Positions 61,531-64,000 of a DNA stretch of 64,000 nt are shown here, piece after piece. Under the pieces are notes generated by a model. That model was not told the DNA's origin, made no database searches, and saw only the letters and a list, made by a program, of their open reading frames with translations. Numbering within the stretch: the first letter of the stretch is position 1; every line of letters starts with the position of its first letter. The stretch spans positions 1 to 64,000 of the forward strand of contig NZ_JAHTMW010000012.1 in NCBI RefSeq assembly GCF_026236535.1. Reading direction: 5' to 3'. Made by a program: the position numbers and the translations under genes. The stretch is from Streptomyces sp. SKN60. GTDB lineage: Bacteria; Actinomycetota; Actinomycetes; Streptomycetales; Streptomycetaceae.

Positions 61531-63585
61531 ATGAGCAACCGCTATCCGTTCACCGCCGTCGTCGGCATGGACGACCTGCGGCTCGCGCTGCTGCTGAACG
61601 CCGTCAGTCCGGCGGTGGGCGGCGTGCTGGTCCGGGGTGAGAAGGGGACGGCCAAGTCGACCGCCGTGCGCGCGCTCGCCGAGCTGCTGCCGGCGGTGGA
61701 CGTCGTCGTGGGCTGCCGGTTCAGCTGTGATCCGGGGGCGCCCGATCCGGGGTGCCCGGACGGGCCGCACGCCGAGGGGGCGGACGAGGCGCGGCCGGCG
61801 CGGATGGTCGAGCTGCCCGTGGGTGCGTCCGAGGACCGGCTGGTCGGGGCGCTGGACATCGAGAAGGCGCTCGCCGAGGGCGTGAAGGCCTTCGAGCCGG
61901 GGCTGCTCGCCGACGCGCACCGGGGGATTCTGTACGTCGACGAGGTCAATCTGCTGCACGACCACCTCATCGACCTGCTGCTCGACGCGGCCGCCATGGG
62001 CTCCTCGTACGTCGAGCGTGAAGGCGTCTCCGTACGGCACGCCGCCCGCTTCCTGCTCGTCGGGACGATGAACCCCGAGGAGGGCGAGCTGCGGCCGCAG
62101 CTGCTCGACCGGTTCGGTCTTACCGTGGAGGTGGCCGCCTCCCGGGAGCCGGAGCAGCGGGTCGAGGTGGTGCGGCGGCGGCTGGCGTTCGAGGACGATC
62201 CGGCGGCGTTCGCCGCGCGCTGGGCGGGCGAGGAGCGGGCGCTGCGCGAACGGATCGTCGCCGCACGGGAGTTGCTGCCGGAGGTGGTGCTCGGCGACGC
62301 GGTGCTGCTGCAGATCGCGGCGACCTGTGCCGCGTTCGAGGTGGACGGCATGCGCGCCGACATCGTGATGGCACGGACGGCGACCGCGCTCGCCGCCTGG
62401 GCGGGGCGGACGGAGGTCACCTCCGAGGACGTACGGCAGGCGGCCCTGCTCGCACTCCCCCACCGGCGCCGGCGCAATCCCTTCGACGCGCCCGGCCTCG
62501 ACGAGGACAAGCTCGACGAGACCCTGGAGCAGTTCAAGGGCGAGGACGAGCCCGACGACGACCCGGAGCCGGACGGCCCGGGCGAGGGCGGGCCCGGCGG
62601 GGGCGGACCCGATGACGGCGGTGGGATTCCGCCGCAGGGGGACGCGCCCCAGGCCGAGGCCGAGGCCGAGGAGGCCCCGGCCCCCGCGCCGGACAAGGCC
62701 CCCGCACCGCAGGGCGGCGGCGCCGGCGAGCGGGCCGCCGTCAAGGCCGGTGAGCCCTTCCGTACGAAGATGCTGAGCGTGCCCGGGCTCGGCGAGGGCG
62801 CCGCCGGGCGCCGTTCCCGGGCCCGTACGGAGCACGGGCGGACGACCGGCGCGACCCGCCCCCGGGGCGCGCTGACCAAGCTGCATCTGGCGGCGACCGT
62901 GCAGGCCGCCGCCCCGCACCAGCAGGCGCGCGGGCGCAGCGGCCGGGGTCTGGTGGTGCGGCGGGACGATCTGCGGCAGGCGACCCGTGAGGGCCGGGAG
63001 GGCAATCTGGTCCTGTTCGTGGTGGACGCGTCCGGGTCGATGGCGGCGCGGCAGCGGATGGGCGCCGTGAAGGGCGCGGTGCTGTCGCTGCTGCTCGACG
63101 CGTACCAGCGGCGCGACAAGGTCGGTCTGGTCACCTTCCGGGGCCGGACCGCGGACCTCGCCCTGCCACCGACCTCGTCCGTGGACGCGGCGGCGACCCG
63201 GCTCGAACAGCTGCCGACGGGCGGCCGGACCCCGCTGTCGGCCGGGCTGCTCAAGGCACACGACGTGCTGCGCGTGGAGCGGCTTCGCGACCCCTCGCGG
63301 CGCCCGCTGCTCGTCGTGGTGACCGACGGGCGGGCGACCGGCGGCGGCGCGGACCCGGTGGCGCTCGCCGCGCGGGCGGCGCGGCTGCACGCCGCCGACG
63401 GCACGGCCGCGGTGGTCGTGGACTGCGAGACGGGACCGGTGCGGCTCGGCCTCGCCGGGAACCTCGCGCGTGAACTCGGCGGCACCGCCGTCACCCTGGA
63501 CGAGCTGCGCGCCGACTCGATCGCCGGCCTGGTCAGGGACGTACAGGGACAGAACAATCACTCTGCGACCAGGAGGGCCGCGTAA
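61531..63585 (+). CDS. Cobaltochelatase-associated ChlI-ChlD fusion
   Basis: 684 residues. N-terminal AAA+ domain of ChlI/CobS type (about 1-330): Walker A RGEKGTAKST, a Cys cluster GCRFSCDPGAPDPGC, Walker B ILYVDEVNLL and sensor GTMNPEEGELRPQLLDRFG. A long acidic/Pro-rich linker (about 340-430) and a VWA domain follow, with MIDAS DASGS (VVDASGSMAARQRM) and TDGRATGGG. Such fusions drive cobalt insertion with CobN, or magnesium insertion. CGAAGGAGCG precedes the ATG. CobN is not in this window. Confidence 0.9.
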   Translation: MSNRYPFTAVVGMDDLRLALLLNAVSPAVGGVLVRGEKGTAKSTAVRALAELLPAVDVVVGCRFSCDPGAPDPGCPDGPHAEGADEARPARMVELPVGASEDRLVGALDIEKALAEGVKAFEPGLLADAHRGILYVDEVNLLHDHLIDLLLDAAAMGSSYVEREGVSVRHAARFLLVGTMNPEEGELRPQLLDRFGLTVEVAASREPEQRVEVVRRRLAFEDDPAAFAARWAGEERALRERIVAARELLPEVVLGDAVLLQIAATCAAFEVDGMRADIVMARTATALAAWAGRTEVTSEDVRQAALLALPHRRRRNPFDAPGLDEDKLDETLEQFKGEDEPDDDPEPDGPGEGGPGGGGPDDGGGIPPQGDAPQAEAEAEEAPAPAPDKAPAPQGGGAGERAAVKAGEPFRTKMLSVPGLGEGAAGRRSRARTEHGRTTGATRPRGALTKLHLAATVQAAAPHQQARGRSGRGLVVRRDDLRQATREGREGNLVLFVVDASGSMAARQRMGAVKGAVLSLLLDAYQRRDKVGLVTFRGRTADLALPPTSSVDAAATRLEQLPTGGRTPLSAGLLKAHDVLRVERLRDPSRRPLLVVVTDGRATGGGADPVALAARAARLHAADGTAAVVVDCETGPVRLGLAGNLARELGGTAVTLDELRADSIAGLVRDVQGQNNHSATRRAA

Positions 63586-64000
63586 ATGCCCAAGGGACAG
63601 CCGACCGTCGTTCCGGACGACGGTCTCACCACCCGTCAGCGCCGCAACCGCGCCCTGGTGATGGTGCACACGGGCGTCGGCAAGGGGAAGTCGACGGCCG
63701 CCTTCGGCATGGCGCTGCGCGCCTGGAACCAGGGCTGGCCGATCGGGGTGTTCCAGTTCGTGAAGTCCGCCAAGTGGCGGGTCGGCGAGGAGAACGCCCT
63801 GAAGGCGCTCGGCGAGACCGGCAAGGGCGGCACGGTCGTCTGGAACAAAATGGGCGAGGGCTGGTCCTGGATCCAGCGCGAGGTCGCCGAGGGCGAGCAG
63901 TCGCACGAGGACAAGGCGCGCGAGGGCTGGGAGCAGGTCAAGCGGGACCTGGCCGAGGAGAGGTACAAGTTCTACGTCCTCGACGAGTTCGCCTATCTGC
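63586..64000 (+). CDS. cobO: Cob(I)yrinic acid a,c-diamide adenosyltransferase, 5' part
   Basis: First 138 codons only; the gene continues past the window end. ATG 63586 directly follows the chelatase stop (TAA-ATG), with AGGAGGGCCGCG as ribosome site. CobO/BtuR signature is clear: VMVHTGVGKGKSTAAFGMALRAW (P-loop) and VLDEFAYL. The usual N-terminal RNRALVMVHTG and VFQFVKSAKW are present. It adenosylates the corrinoid cobalt before CobQ. Fourth gene of the riboswitch-led operon. Confidence 0.95.
   Translation, partial: MPKGQPTVVPDDGLTTRQRRNRALVMVHTGVGKGKSTAAFGMALRAWNQGWPIGVFQFVKSAKWRVGEENALKALGETGKGGTVVWNKMGEGWSWIQREVAEGEQSHEDKAREGWEQVKRDLAEERYKFYVLDEFAYL

Overview
The window is a 64 kb stretch of very GC-rich chromosome. 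It reads as the conserved core of a Streptomyces genome: codon third positions are almost all G or C, GTG starts are common, and it carries a chaplin, a Spo0M homologue, a Gbn-type nucleoid protein and the InhA-like/FabG pair. From memory, gene content and order closely resemble the S. coelicolor SCO1792-SCO1851 neighbourhood; this could not be checked here. I see no rRNA or tRNA gene, insertion sequence, CRISPR array or prophage. Most genes form short operons that end in perfect-stem hairpins.

Left part (1-20.9 kb): a 3-methyladenine glycosylase, Spo0M, a PEBP-like protein, an HNH endonuclease, a TauE exporter, the SPFH/NfeD pair, a lone ABC ATPase, an uncharacterised protein whose 3' end is duplicated downstream, a cysteine-free chaplin, a GAF histidine kinase/LuxR regulator pair, a lytic transglycosylase behind a long structured leader, a double-FHA ABC transporter, SerB, SixA, a 38-residue transporter-associated microprotein with a CynX-type MFS transporter and its GntR regulator, and the FabG-FabI module.

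Middle (20.9-41.3 kb): TldD/TldE, TyrS, small membrane proteins, MoaA, an acetate-type symporter with its DUF485 partner, a secreted subtilisin and a class III CoA transferase. Two catabolic-looking operons follow. The first has an alkylglycerol-monooxygenase-like di-iron membrane enzyme overlapping a YhhN/TMEM86 lysoplasmalogenase, followed closely by a zinc alcohol dehydrogenase; I read it as a possible ether-lipid cleavage and aldehyde disposal unit. The second has acetoacetate decarboxylase-like, SDR, two amidohydrolase-2 and VIT1 genes, divergent from a TetR regulator across a palindrome.

Right part (41.3-64 kb): a DEDDh exonuclease, a zinc-ribbon protein, SURF1, a GH15 glucanase, an atypical SDR, a five-gene Asp23/AmaP envelope-stress operon with a divergent Asp23-like duplicated protein, EchA, Gbn, an ABC-F protein, a zinc metallopeptidase, a VOC protein, an alpha/beta hydrolase lacking its nucleophile serine, a PHO-box-controlled low-affinity phosphate transporter, and a cobalamin riboswitch leading cbiB-cobQ-chelatase-cobO. 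The last gene is cut by the window edge.
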